Position numbers and translations under genes: made by a program
Part shown: in pieces, positions 1-10,645 of the stretch
Position numbering within the stretch: the first letter of the stretch is position 1
Layout: each line of letters opens with the position of its first letter
The notes under the pieces: generated by a model
What the model was told of the DNA's origin: nothing
Database searches by the model: none
The model's input: the letters and a program-made list of their open reading frames with translations, nothing else
Assembly (NCBI GenBank): GCA_020631735.1
Contig: CM036179.1
Location: forward strand, 24,171,063-24,235,062
Direction of reading: 5' to 3'
DNA: 64,000 bases
From: Saccharum officinarum
Lineage: Eukaryota; Streptophyta; Magnoliopsida; Poales; Poaceae

Positions 1-330
1 CGAGCTCGGCCCAAAAGGAAAGGACGCCGCAAGCCCGCAACTGCTCGGATGCAAGGACGCTATAACGTAACGCCTACCCTTTTTCTTCTCACGTTCTGAC
101 GTTCACACACCCCCCGTGCGCGCGCTGCGCTCACCCTCCCTCCCTTCCCCTCGCTCAGTCTCTCGCGCGCGCGCGCGGCGCGGCCTTGCTTTCTGGTGGC
201 GTCGACTGGGCGGCCGCCGCCGCCGCCGCCGCCTCCCTGGTGTCCAGGTCTTCGTCGGTCCCTTGGTGTCTGTACCTTAGCCTGGTCTTCGTCGGGCCCT
301 CGCCCTTCGCCGGGGACGAGCACCCGCCAG
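1..330 (+). promoter_or_regulatory. HEI10 promoter/5' leader region, non-coding first exon
   Basis: GC-rich, CpG-rich sequence ending in a good splice donor (CAG|GTATGC at 331). It contains a CG dinucleotide run near 163-178 and a GCC trinucleotide run near 210-235, typical of grass 5' untranslated leaders. I infer that it is the untranslated first exon of the HEI10 gene downstream, because no convincing coding frame or start lies here and the first HEI10 codon is about 2.9 kb further on. The transcription start cannot be placed; no clear TATA box is visible. Confidence 0.45.
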
Positions 331-3210
331 GTATGCCCACCCCTCTGCTCTCCCTTGAAACCGAGCACCCAAACCCTAGCTAACGTAATCTATTTGGGTT
401 TTTTTGCTCGGATCTCATCTAATTACTAGTGTATATATGTCCATCCTACTAACGATTGGGTCCGCTCCTGATCGATAGTGCTGCTGCAAGCCTGCAACGG
501 ATCGTTAGGTTTTGCAATTCGGTGTGTTTTGAACATAGTAAGGCTACGATTTTGGCGATGAGAGGGAAATGGGGGCGGATGGTTAGTAGTTTTGCGGGCA
601 CTTGAGTTCGCTGTATGCAATTTGAGCTGTCACTGTTTTTTGCGTGGTTTTTTTAGTGCGTAGTTGTATTTGAGAACGCTTCAGAGCGCAGAATTTGCTC
701 AGCTGCTGAGATTCATAGACGTTCTAGCTGTTGGTTTTAGCTACGAATGCTGTTTCTGAGGGGCAACACGCAAGTTATTTATGTTGGTTTATGATGCTAC
801 CTAGTTTTCTGCAGCAGATGATACTTAGTTTGGGGCTGAAATGCTGTGCCCTATGTGTAACTACTGACTTTCCTTTTAGTATGGTAATAACTCGCGACCT
901 CTATTACTGAGACAAATCCTTTTGTAGTTCGGTGTTGAGGTTAAGAAACTGATATCACACAGAAAATGACCTATTTGAAGCCACAGTTGATCGACTCAAT
1001 TTGTTTGCTCGCTTGGCTAGTTGGCTTGCTCCATAATCTTTGCACTAGCTTGTGGACATGTTTGAATAAAAAAGCATATATAGTTTTCTGCAATAGTTGA
1101 TTGTCTAGAATGCTGGAATTACTCCAAATATTTATCCAACAGTGTATTTTCAGCTTATTCTCAGAACTTGTCTCTGCTTTGGACCTGGGTGACTGAACAG
1201 AATTGATGTGGGACCCGAGATAGACCAAAAGGCATAGTTGTTTTTTAATCTTATTGGTCAGTAATTTTAGTGCCCTGACCAACATATGCTAGCCTATAAG
1301 TAATAAAATATGACAATGGCTTTATGATTGATAGAACTTACAAAATCAATGTAAACTGGATTTTCTGTGTTTTCTAGTGTATTTTATTGTGGGATCTTCT
1401 GTTTTGAAGGCTATTATCAGTGCACAGCTAATTACCGTAACTGTAACACATCAGGTCATCTTGCGGCATGGAATTTTTCATTTTAGGAATACCTTATTTA
1501 TCTTTTTTTACAAACAGAACATTAGAAAATCTAGATCGACAAAATGTATGAAGGCCTATCACATCATTTTTACTAAGTTAAATCTTCAGTTATGAGAAAG
1601 ATGCCATAGTTCTTGCTTTTTTACATACTTGCTAAAATCTGGATTAGGTTTTAGGGAGGCATCATGGCAAGCTGTTCCAGAGTGTTGTTTTATGAAGACT
1701 GATTAGATTGCTATTAAATTAATGGGCTAATAACATACATCATAAGTGTTTTGAGCAATGGAACACTTAAAGGTGAAACTCATGACTACAACATATGTGA
1801 TACAAAATTAGATGATGTGTTTTGTGAAAGATTTAAGGTAGTTCTGGATAGGACAATTTAACACATAATTTTTACTTGTTTTACTCATCATCAAAATCTT
1901 TTGTCAAAAAAAAGAAACTTTCTGTATTGTGTCCATGGAATTGTGTTATAATGAGCCTCAATGCTGGGCATATAAGTCCAGAACTGATTTTATTTGCTCT
2001 TCTTAATTATATTGCTTATGCAATTCTATGCCTTCACCTTCAGACTTGTCCTAAGGTTGAGTAGCGAACCACTGGTGGTCCTGAACATGTTTTCACTTCT
2101 CAATATGTAATTCGTACAGTTGGGCTCAAAGGACCAGTCACTGAGGAAACTCCCACTTAGTTAGTCACACTAGAAAATGGTACATGCTACCATTAGGTGT
2201 ACCACTGAAGGGAATGAAATTGTTTATCTTAATATCTGGTTACTAAACAAGTGAGTTCAATGGATAATAGAAGCGTTTATCTGGTTTTATCTGTTCCTCT
2301 TAAGTGACACACTTCGCCATTGTCCAGTTACATTGGGGCTTGTCAATGTCCAATTCCAAATAAGCAAAATGACAGAGGTTTCCAAGCTTCTTATTTAGAG
2401 AGAGATACACTTTTCAATTTTACCAGTTCCAATAGTATGTTAATGGCATGCTCAAAATGGACAAAGTATTTATCTCTATGGATCCATGTTGTGATACGTG
2501 GAAAACATAGTTCATCTGAAACTGTGGATACCCTTCTTTTTTTATTTGGTAAGTCCCAAATTCATAGCAGAAGCACCGTAAAAACTGCTTAATATGGTAG
2601 TATAGTACTTCCTATCCTGCTTGAACACAATGAAAGATATTATTGATGAATAAAAGCATCTCTGTGATGTATGACCCAATGCAGTGCAGTATAAACCTGA
2701 GTAGCAGGAACTTGAATAAAATTGCTTGTATTTGTTTCAAAAATACAAACTGTTGCTTTCATTATTCACTATTTTCTTGTTAGTTGTCTCATGTTAATAT
2801 TTAATCTTGCTGTTAGATATGCCTTTTTTATTGAAAAATTCAAGTCTTGGTGGAGGTCATGCTTTCGTAATACAAACTGTCGCTTGCTTCATTATACTAT
2901 GTTTTTTTTTTTGACAAAAGCTTCATTATACTATGTTATCAACAGTAGTTCCTTGTTGCTCAAAAAAGATGTGTACTGTTTTGTAGTTAAAACTTAAAAC
3001 TATTGCACTCAAAGAAGATAAATGCCCACACCAGTACACCACATGTTAGTGATTTTCAACATATATTGATCTTGTTTTTTTTTTTATGATGCTTCCTATG
3101 TAGTCTTAATCCATTTCCAGTTGGATTTAGTTCTGGGATATGAACAATGCACTAGCCATTTATCTTTGTTTTTCTTTTTCATCTCTTAAGTCTTATTTCC
3201 CTGCCTGTAG
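331..3210 (+). other. Probable long 5'-leader intron of HEI10
   Basis: AT-rich sequence with T-runs and no long reading frame, between the donor at 331 (GTATGC) and a plausible acceptor CTGCCTGTAG ending at 3210, or a second one (TTTTCTAG) ending at 3243, just upstream of the HEI10 start codon. The extent is inferred: further small untranslated exons cannot be excluded without transcript data. I see no other gene, repeat family or RNA gene in it. Confidence 0.45.
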
Positions 3211-3251
3211 GATCAACTGCTCTGTAGTTAATCTAATTTTCTAGAAACAAA

Positions 3252-5200
3252 ATGAAGTGCAATGCGTGCTGGGGGGAGTTGGAAGGGCAAGCTATATCAA
3301 CCACCTGTGGTCATCTTTTATGTATGGTTCCGTTCCACTCTACTACCTTCTCTCTGATGAATTTGTTCCCGATTCTAAATAAGTTACTCTCTAATTATTA
3401 CAGAATACACAATTTAATGTAGCTGGTAATTGCTTATTTAGCAGGTGCAGAGGATGCCAAGAAAATACTCAATAATGATGGTGCATGTCCAATTTGTGAT
3501 CAGGTGCTCTCAAAAAGGTCAGTTTCTATTTGATGGTGCATTCATTATTTGGTTGTGCATGGTTAATGGTGTCATCTTTCCTGTATGAATGTCTGATACC
3601 TAATTGTGCAAGCATATTTCTCATGTCTCCTCTCTGTGTGATATTTAACTGTGCCAAAGCATATCAACCAAACATACATGATTGTAGCGCGTGTTATTGA
3701 GCATTCTTCGGTTGTTTTAATACTGTCTATGTTCAGGCAAAATTTAACTTGAAAATTTTGATTCATTTCCTTTTTCCAGCCATATGAAACCTATGGATAT
3801 AAATCCAAGTGACGATTGGACAAATGTAGGTATCCCTTTGATACATAATAACAGCTAGAAATTAATTTTCCTTCTATCCATCTTTTCTGATGAATGTGCT
3901 CATGGCAACAGATGGCGATGGTCGGAATATCCCCACAAATACGTATCCTTCATTTCCCATTAACCTTTCACTACATCCACAGTGGGGTTTGTCTTGTACT
4001 GCTTTTTCTGATAGCATAGTAATCTGCATTTTCCAATCTATGCCTTATTACACTACTTAACATGTTTAAGTAGCACTATTATGCAACCAATCTTAGAGCG
4101 TAAATGGGGAACTTGGTAAAGCATAACAATGGCATTACTTTTGTGACCTGTTCTGGTTAAGAAGTTCGGTAGGTATCTTGCTTTTCCTTAAATATGATGA
4201 AAATCAGTTATGAAGAGTGCATACAGAAGCGTAATGTTCTACATTGGACAAAAGGAACTGGAGATGCAGTACAAGATGAACAGAATTGTCGGTCAATGTA
4301 GGCAAAAGTGTGAACTTATGCAGGCAAAATTTACTGAGAAACTGGAAGAAGTCCATACCGCATACCAGAAGATGGCCAAAAGATGTCAGTTGATGGAGCA
4401 AGAGAATGAAAACTTGAACAGAGATAAGCAGGAGCTGCAAGAAAAATTTGCTGAGAAATCCAGGTTAGTAATGTGCCAGTATTCTCTTGATTGTTTAGAG
4501 GAAAAAATTATGTTCCATCCTGTATGTATGAGGATTCAGGGTGTCCTAATCCTATCCAGGCAGAAGAGGAAGCTTGATGAGATGTATGACCAATTGAGGA
4601 ATGAATATGAGTCGCTGAAGCGTTCTGCTCTTCAACCTGCAAATAACTATTTAGCAAGACCTCAGCCAGACCTGTTCGCAGGCATGCCCAACATGATGGA
4701 TGGTGGCAACCATCTGAGACAAGGTAACTTAAAACTTCTGTGCACACAATTTCCTCTGTTCATTATGTCCCTCATACTGGCTATATCATTACACTTTTGC
4801 TGTTTGCACAAACTACTTTTGTTATGCATCAAAGCCTCAATTATGTTAGGTGCAACGCTTTGATTCTTTATACTGTACCTAGAAACTATGTTAGGTCTCC
4901 ACAAAAACAGCTCATTTACTGGTTGCAGGATCGGTTGATCTTCCTAAAACTCCAGGGCAGAGAGATGAGGGCTGGGGTCCACCACCAAGGCAACGTCGCT
5001 CCACCTCCGGTCCCTTTGAGCTGTCTACGGGGTCTCCTGGCCATGCCATGGCTCCTCCGGCTGATATCAGGCCCAGACAGCAGACACGGCCCGTCTTTGG
5101 AGCTACAATGAACAATCCATCCAGCGCCCTGCGAAACTTCATAATCTCACCTGTCAAGCGTCCCCAGGTGTCCCGTAACCGCCAACACATATTCTCGTAA
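3252..5200 (+). CDS. HEI10: HEI10-like meiotic crossover RING E3 ligase, seven coding exons, intact
   Basis: Coding exons 3252-3321, 3445-3517, 3780-3825, 3912-3942, 4208-4463, 4560-4723 and 4929-5200. All introns are GT-AG, every junction keeps frame, and the total is 912 nt = 303 aa plus TAA, close to the rice protein. The N terminus is a RING-type finger: C3, C6, C19, H21, C24, then C38 and C41 (CPIC); the position expected for the next ligand after C24 holds Asp27. Residues about 85-175 (QKELEMQYKMNRIV, KQELQEKFAEKSRQKRKLDE) form a charged coiled coil, and the tail is Pro/Arg/Ser-rich (GWGPPPRQRRSTSGPF). The HEI10/CCNB1IP1 family is a dosage-sensitive ZMM-type factor that accumulates at class I crossover sites on the synaptonemal complex. 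No stop or frameshift is seen, so the gene is probably functional. Start chosen at the ATG that opens the conserved MKCNAC motif. Confidence 0.95.
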
Positions 5201-5730
5201 TGATCTCTCCCTTTTGCTCATGCATACCGGAAGCAGTATTTGTTCAAACTTCACTGACCGCCTGGTTATTGAGTTTCTGCACTGACGGATCAAACTGGTG
5301 TTTCAGGCTGTAGAGAGTGGGAACAGCTGACGGCCGGTGTGCTCTGCATTGGATGTTAAATTGTCGGAAGCTTGCCGTGATCCTGTAAATTCTGTAAGAT
5401 GAGACAGCCGCCCTCCCTCACTTTTAGTTCAAGCCTTTTGGTATGGTGTTTCTTGGTGTTGCGAATGTTAGGGGATATCCCTTGGAGAATGGATATATGG
5501 TTGGTTATGCTAGAAACCTCTTATACGCAGACTTTGTCCATTTCCACAGTTACATGTATAGCAGGTACTGTGGTTAACTTTTTTTTTTCCTAACTCATCC
5601 GAATCTGAACAGACCAAGTAATCCTGTGCACTGATTGTCTGATTGAGAACCTAACAAGTTGTTTCGTGGTTTGGAACTGGAATTACTTATGTTGTCCTAA
5701 ATAAACTCCAAGTGGAGTTTGCCTCTTGTC
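5201..5730 (+). other. HEI10 3' untranslated region
   Basis: Follows the HEI10 stop directly and has no coding frame of interest. A canonical AATAAA lies at 5700-5705 and is the best candidate polyadenylation signal. The end is approximate. From about 5876 to 6179 I see only unique-looking, non-coding sequence up to the target duplication of element A. Confidence 0.5.
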
Positions 5731-5783
5731 TTGACTTCCATAATATCACCACCTGGGAGTTGGAAACCGATATAATATAACTA

Positions 5784-5875
5784 TCAGAGTGTTCGGCTGC
5801 TGCAGCTTGCTGCTGCTTGCCGCTACAGTAATTTGAGAGGGAAGAAAAAAGCAACAGCTGCAGCAGCAGCAGCTA
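5784..5875. repeat. Short imperfect inverted repeat (possible MITE remnant)
   Basis: Arms rich in GCTGCTGCAG (about 5795-5820) and CTGCAGCAGCAGC (about 5857-5872) are roughly reverse complementary around an A-rich loop. The opening GTGTTCGGCTGCTGC resembles the ends of hAT-type MITEs in grasses. No target duplication was identified, so a simple CAG/CTG-rich hairpin is equally possible. Confidence 0.3.
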
Positions 5876-6179
5876 CTTTTCTTGCTTTTCCACTTCTCAG
5901 TCTTGATCAGGTTTTCCTTTTTCATGCTATTGACGAGAGCAAGGTTACCTCTTCAAGTTTCTTGTCATGCATGCTTCCTTGTGCCGACTATTGCCTCCGA
6001 CCTGTGTACACCAAAACGCCCGTGTCATTTATCATCATTCCCGTGGAGACTGTAGCCAGTTACACACAACTGAAAGGCGTGCATACAGAACATTCAGAGT
6101 GCCACCATCAGAGATGATTTGAACCTGCTCATGTAGGGTCGTAAATGTAAACGATGGAATCACATGTATCATGGGGTTA

Positions 6180-6184
6180 CACAA
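6180..6184. repeat. Target-site duplication of element A, left copy (CACAA)
   Basis: CACAA immediately precedes the 5' LTR and is repeated exactly at 17986-17990 after the 3' LTR. Five base pairs is the usual Ty3/gypsy duplication size. Confidence 0.9.
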
Positions 6185-9047
6185 TGTAACACCCAAATTT
6201 TAGGAGTAATAAATTTTAAATAATTTAGAGAAAGGGAATTAAAATTTTAAAACTATTTGGTGATGCATTCATGCTGTTGTATTTATTTTATTTTGTGGTG
6301 TGGATATATTTGTTTTATTTGATTTGGTTTAGAAAAATTTGATTTGAAAATGTGTTTGGAAAATTAGAAAAGAAAAGAAACAAAAGAAAAAAAAATAAAA
6401 ACAACTTACCTTCTTACCTGGTGGCCCGATGGCCCGACGGCCTGCTTTCTTCCCCCGCGCTGGCGCCTGTGATCGCGTGGGCCGGCCCAGCAGCCGCGTC
6501 AGCCCGAGCCAGCGCTGCATCGGCCCAGTACCGCAGCAGCAGCGTTTCCCCTCTCCTTGGTCGCTGACGGGTGGGGGCCACATGTCAGTCGTCTTCTTCA
6601 TCGCGTCGTAACCGAGCTGGATTCAAGCTCGCAATCACCGAATCTTCACCGCCTCTATACCGAGATTTCCTACCCGAACACGATGTGGTAAAGCTTTAAA
6701 AGTGAAGCCGCGACCCCCTTATCCTTTTTCCATCTAAAAGCCGAGTTTAGCCCCGTGAAATCGAGCCTTGTGAGCTTGGAACCCTAGGCGAGTTCGGTCG
6801 CACACCGCCGTCACTTACGGGTGGTTTTGCGCCTTCTTTCTTCGCTTGGGTGAGTTTGTCATTTTCTCCTCTCCCTCCCTATGCTTTTCTTTTGAGTTTT
6901 GTGCTTTGTATCGTGGGATTGGAGCTCACCGTGGCTGACAATGGCGCCGCCGTTCATCCCCGAGCCGTGTTCTCTCCTCGAGTCGTCGTAGTGCTCCTAA
7001 ACCGCCTAGATGAGTTCGGGTTTACTTCCTCTTTCGATTGGTGTTGGTTGCGGGTTGATTGGTGGTCGGGAACGGGGAAGCCGAGTTTTTTCCGGCGAGC
7101 TCGGGTGGCCGGCCATGGTGACCGCCGGTCGGAACCGAGGAAGAAGGGTCGGGTTCTTCACTATAGACTTGCTGTGAACACGATCCGTCCAAATCGAGAT
7201 CAATGGCCCAGATTAGAACTTACCCCTTCGCGGGTAAATTTGTTAAAGAGACCCTCAGCTTTTTAGTTATCAACCCGCGGTCCATAGCGTATGTCGGAAA
7301 ATGCGTTTTCGCGTTTTGGAAGCGTATTCTCTCCCGGATAAGTCAAAAATACGTTTTCAGATATTTACAGTTTTGCCACTAGAACTGTTTTGGTCATAAA
7401 ATCTTCGTTTTAACTCCGATTTGATCCGTTCAAGTTGCGTTAGGTTCGTATTTGCGAGTTCTACATGATAGTGTAGTTGTACAGTTAGTTTTGATAATTT
7501 ATTTTTCGAGTTTATAATTAAGTAATTATTTATATATAGGAAATCTTAGAAAATTCATAACTTTCACGTTTTAACTCCGAATTTGGTGATCTTTGCGTCT
7601 GTGTGATCATAGAAACGTGTAGAAGAGTTTTATAAACTTTTATTACTGTTTTGTTACTGTTGGTGTACTGTTCTAATTGTATCTCTTTGTTTGCTTCGTG
7701 TTTGTTTGATTGGATGCATGTGTGTTGTTGATTGATGATCGAGTATAGAAGGTGAGCAGTATCTGGACGATTCGGAGTATTACTTTGAGCCAAGTCAGCA
7801 GTATCACTTGGAAAGCTTTGATCAAGGCAAGTATAACACAGGACTATCCTTGTTACCTATACATTGAATTGTCATACATATGCATGTGCTTACCTTGACA
7901 ACCTTAGAGATTATAACTTAGTGATTGTTATCTTGATTCCTTGTCAACCTTGGGAATGCATATGGGTAGCTACTGCTAGTGCTTAAACTAAGAACAATGA
8001 TCTTGTAATTTGATTAATGGATTAAGCAATCAACTATTAAGATGATTTTATTACTGTTAAAAGGGGGCTAGAGCATGTGTATTATTTTGATGCTCTGGTT
8101 TCTCTCCATAAGGACTTATCTGTAAGTGATAACCGGGATATACAGTACAGCTGTGAGGGCTATATGGCTCTGGCTTTAGTTATTCAAGAGACCTTTTCTA
8201 GCTTGTTAGAGGTTACCTTAAATGGCGTAAGAATGGCTTGCCACGTTGGGTGTAGTGCGAGCCCCTGGCCTAGTGTGTATAGGCTGCGATTGTTGTGCCA
8301 CAGGGAAGGGGGTTCTACATCTGCCTGCCGAGTGAATCTAATGGCCCTAACTTGTTAGACGAACTTTTGAGTGGCTTTATATGGTTCTCGGGTGTTTGGG
8401 CTTGATCTCCCCACTCATTTGGAAATCATGACTCACAGTGAAAGTGTACACCTCTGCGCAGAGTTAAAAACTGGTATACTAGCCGTGCTCACGGATACGA
8501 GCGGCCTTGGGATTCTTATGGAATAGTTGATCATAACTGTTATATCATGTTTAATTATTGTTGATTATTATTTGCTCATGTTAATGCTATTCATTATCCT
8601 TATTACAATTGATCATTGGTTCTTTAATGGGAAGCGGTTTATCTTGATGCTACTCAATTGCTAATATATGATTAAAAGCTAAACGCAGTTAAACAATGTC
8701 TAGCCTTTTTGAGCCTCATGAACCCTGTGTTATATTTGTTGAGTTCGACATGGACTCACCCTTGCTATTTCCACCATAACAGATGAAGATATAGAGGAAG
8801 ATTATCGGAATGAGTACTAGTCTTGGTGTCAACCAGTCAACCGTGTCCCTGTGTGGAGTTTCCGCTGAAGAATTACTATTAGTTATTATTACCTATCGTT
8901 CAAGACTATGTCTTAAATACTTATTCGTTATGTAATAAGCACTGTGATGATACTTTGTAATTTGTCAACTTATGTGTGCGACTGTTTCCTGGGGCGCACA
9001 TGAGTCTTTTATGCATCCTATTTTTGTCCTTAAAAATGGGTGTGACA
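6185..9047 (+). repeat. 5' LTR of element A
   Basis: Begins TGTAACACCC and ends GGGTGTGACA, next to the primer binding site. It matches 15105-17985 over its whole length. The reading frames inside (for example 6850-7266 and 8077-8358) recur in the 3' LTR and have no recognisable domain, so I do not call genes. GAGTTC-N5-GGACTC at 8741-8757 forms a weak stem resembling one in the LTRs of elements C and D. Confidence 0.93.
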
Positions 9048-9050
9048 GAT

Positions 9051-9063
9051 TGGTATCAGAGCC
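9051..9063 (+). other. Primer binding site of element A (tRNA-iMet)
   Basis: TGGTATCAGAGCC, three bases after the 5' LTR, is complementary to the 3' end of plant initiator methionine tRNA. It would prime minus-strand DNA synthesis. Confidence 0.9.
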
Positions 9064-9236
9064 GTGTTGACTGTAGGACGCGAGCCTAGTTAGAATGGTC
9101 GTTAATAGCATCTATACTTCACTTAATTCATGCTTCCTCTTTTCACCTTGTTAATTACTAAAGTTTTATGCTTCCTCTACTTTATTCTATTGCGAAAATA
9201 CATTGATTCTATCTAATCTATGTCTAAATCTTGTAG

Positions 9237-9941
9237 ATGTCTCCTTATCTCCGTCTGTCAGCTGTACAGTACATTGCCCATTTCAAACCTCAGGAGCCGT
9301 ATGAAGATGGTGATCAAGAGCTATCTGATGCTGAATCAAGAGTTGGTGATACACCAATGGAGAATGTAGTTATGGGGTGGACTACGAAGTTTCATATCAT
9401 GGTTCCTAAAGCTGATGCTTTCTTCCATGACATGTTGACAAGAACCTTGGACAACTACTACTATGACTGGAAAGCTACGTTGGAGTATCGCAGTGCAGAG
9501 TATAGTCATCCATGGATGGATTCCTATTGGGAAACGGAGTTATGGGTTAAGAAAAAGGATCCTACCACTAAGGAGTCTAAGGTGGAGTCAAAGTTCATTA
9601 CCAGAGTGAGCCGGGCAACCGTGGAGATAAGCATGGAGGATGTCGCCTTCAATGCATTTGTTTACTACCATGGTCTACGTTCGGACAAGACGTTAAAGGG
9701 TGCACTCCGGCATTTTCCTTGTTTCTTACATGACAAGGGTATTTGGACCGTGCCGCTTGCAGATGATTCCTCCTTGACTTTACAAGCTACGGTGGGATTA
9801 GCTCGTGAATTGGCTCTCCATGAGGTGGATTTGAAGGATGAGTTGCTGAAGGAAAAAGAACTTAAGGAGCAAGCTTATAAGGAGATTGACCAATTAAGGG
9901 TGGAGTTAGGTCATCCCAAGATTTATGAGAAGCTTAATTAG
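9237..9941 (+). CDS. Additional ORF upstream of gag in element A, uncharacterised
   Basis: An open 234-codon frame, intact although gag-pol downstream is broken. I do not recognise a named domain. Visible features: an acidic N-terminal third, an aromatic middle (for example DNYYYDWKATLEYRS near residue 80 and YYHGLRSDKTLKGALRHFP near residue 145), and a charged, coiled-coil-like C terminus (ELALHEVDLKDELLKEKEL, residues about 190-208). It lies between the primer binding site and gag in the same orientation, so it would be translated first from genomic RNA. A broken ORF at the same relative place in element D (54229-55134) has a similar layout: a globular N part with a short ...RFFPP or ...RHFP segment followed by a coiled coil. 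Homology of the two is an inference. It is not a gag, as gag follows at 10646 with its own zinc knuckle. Confidence 0.7.
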   Translation: MSPYLRLSAVQYIAHFKPQEPYEDGDQELSDAESRVGDTPMENVVMGWTTKFHIMVPKADAFFHDMLTRTLDNYYYDWKATLEYRSAEYSHPWMDSYWETELWVKKKDPTTKESKVESKFITRVSRATVEISMEDVAFNAFVYYHGLRSDKTLKGALRHFPCFLHDKGIWTVPLADDSSLTLQATVGLARELALHEVDLKDELLKEKELKEQAYKEIDQLRVELGHPKIYEKLN

Positions 9942-10645
9942 GAAATAGGAAAAATCCCTATGTAATAGGAACGATAGTAGTTGCGAGTTAATTTTAAGTT
10001 TGGATTGTTTTAAGAGTCAGTTTGTGGTGTGAACAATCGTGTGATTGATGGATTGTTATTATGATAATGTGTGATTTGGATCTTTGTAATGTGTGCTGGA
10101 GTTTTGTAGACATGCCTACAAGTTCCATGGTTAAGAATATTAAGTTTGATCAAAATATATTAGTTGAATATGAGGTTAACTTAGTTCTGTCCTTTGCTGA
10201 TTTTTGGATCAGTCTGAGATGTTTTAGAAATAACTTAAAATCCGTTCATGAGAAATTTAAGAAATTTTACTGGGAATAATTAGACTTATATATCTTTCCA
10301 ACCCCGCAAGAATTACTTTAATATCTATTATGAGCTAAGAGATATATCTGTTCCAAGTTGGAGTTACTGCACAGTCTGGAATTCTGAAACAGTTTCGGTT
10401 AAGTTCAGTTTTGGCCAATTTATTGACAGAATCAGAAAAAGTGTTGTGAATAAAAGTTGTAGATAATTTTGTAAGCTTTCCAACCATGTAAAGATCATCT
10501 GAATTGGACGTCTGTAGCTCGAGATATGACAGTTTTACTGAGTTGCTGAAATTGGAGTTCGCCCAGAAAAATCAGATTTTGCTTATCTATTGAATACGTC
10601 ATCGCGGATCGTAATGAATTTCATCTTCTATGTTTTTGGAAACAG

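Noticed and set aside
155..429. Overlapping frames in the GC-rich HEI10 leader
   Set aside because: Low-complexity GCC/CG runs and no domain; the frames cross the probable splice donor at 331.
4204..5190. Minus-strand and alternative frames over HEI10 exons 5-7
   Set aside because: Explained by the HEI10 coding exons and their introns.
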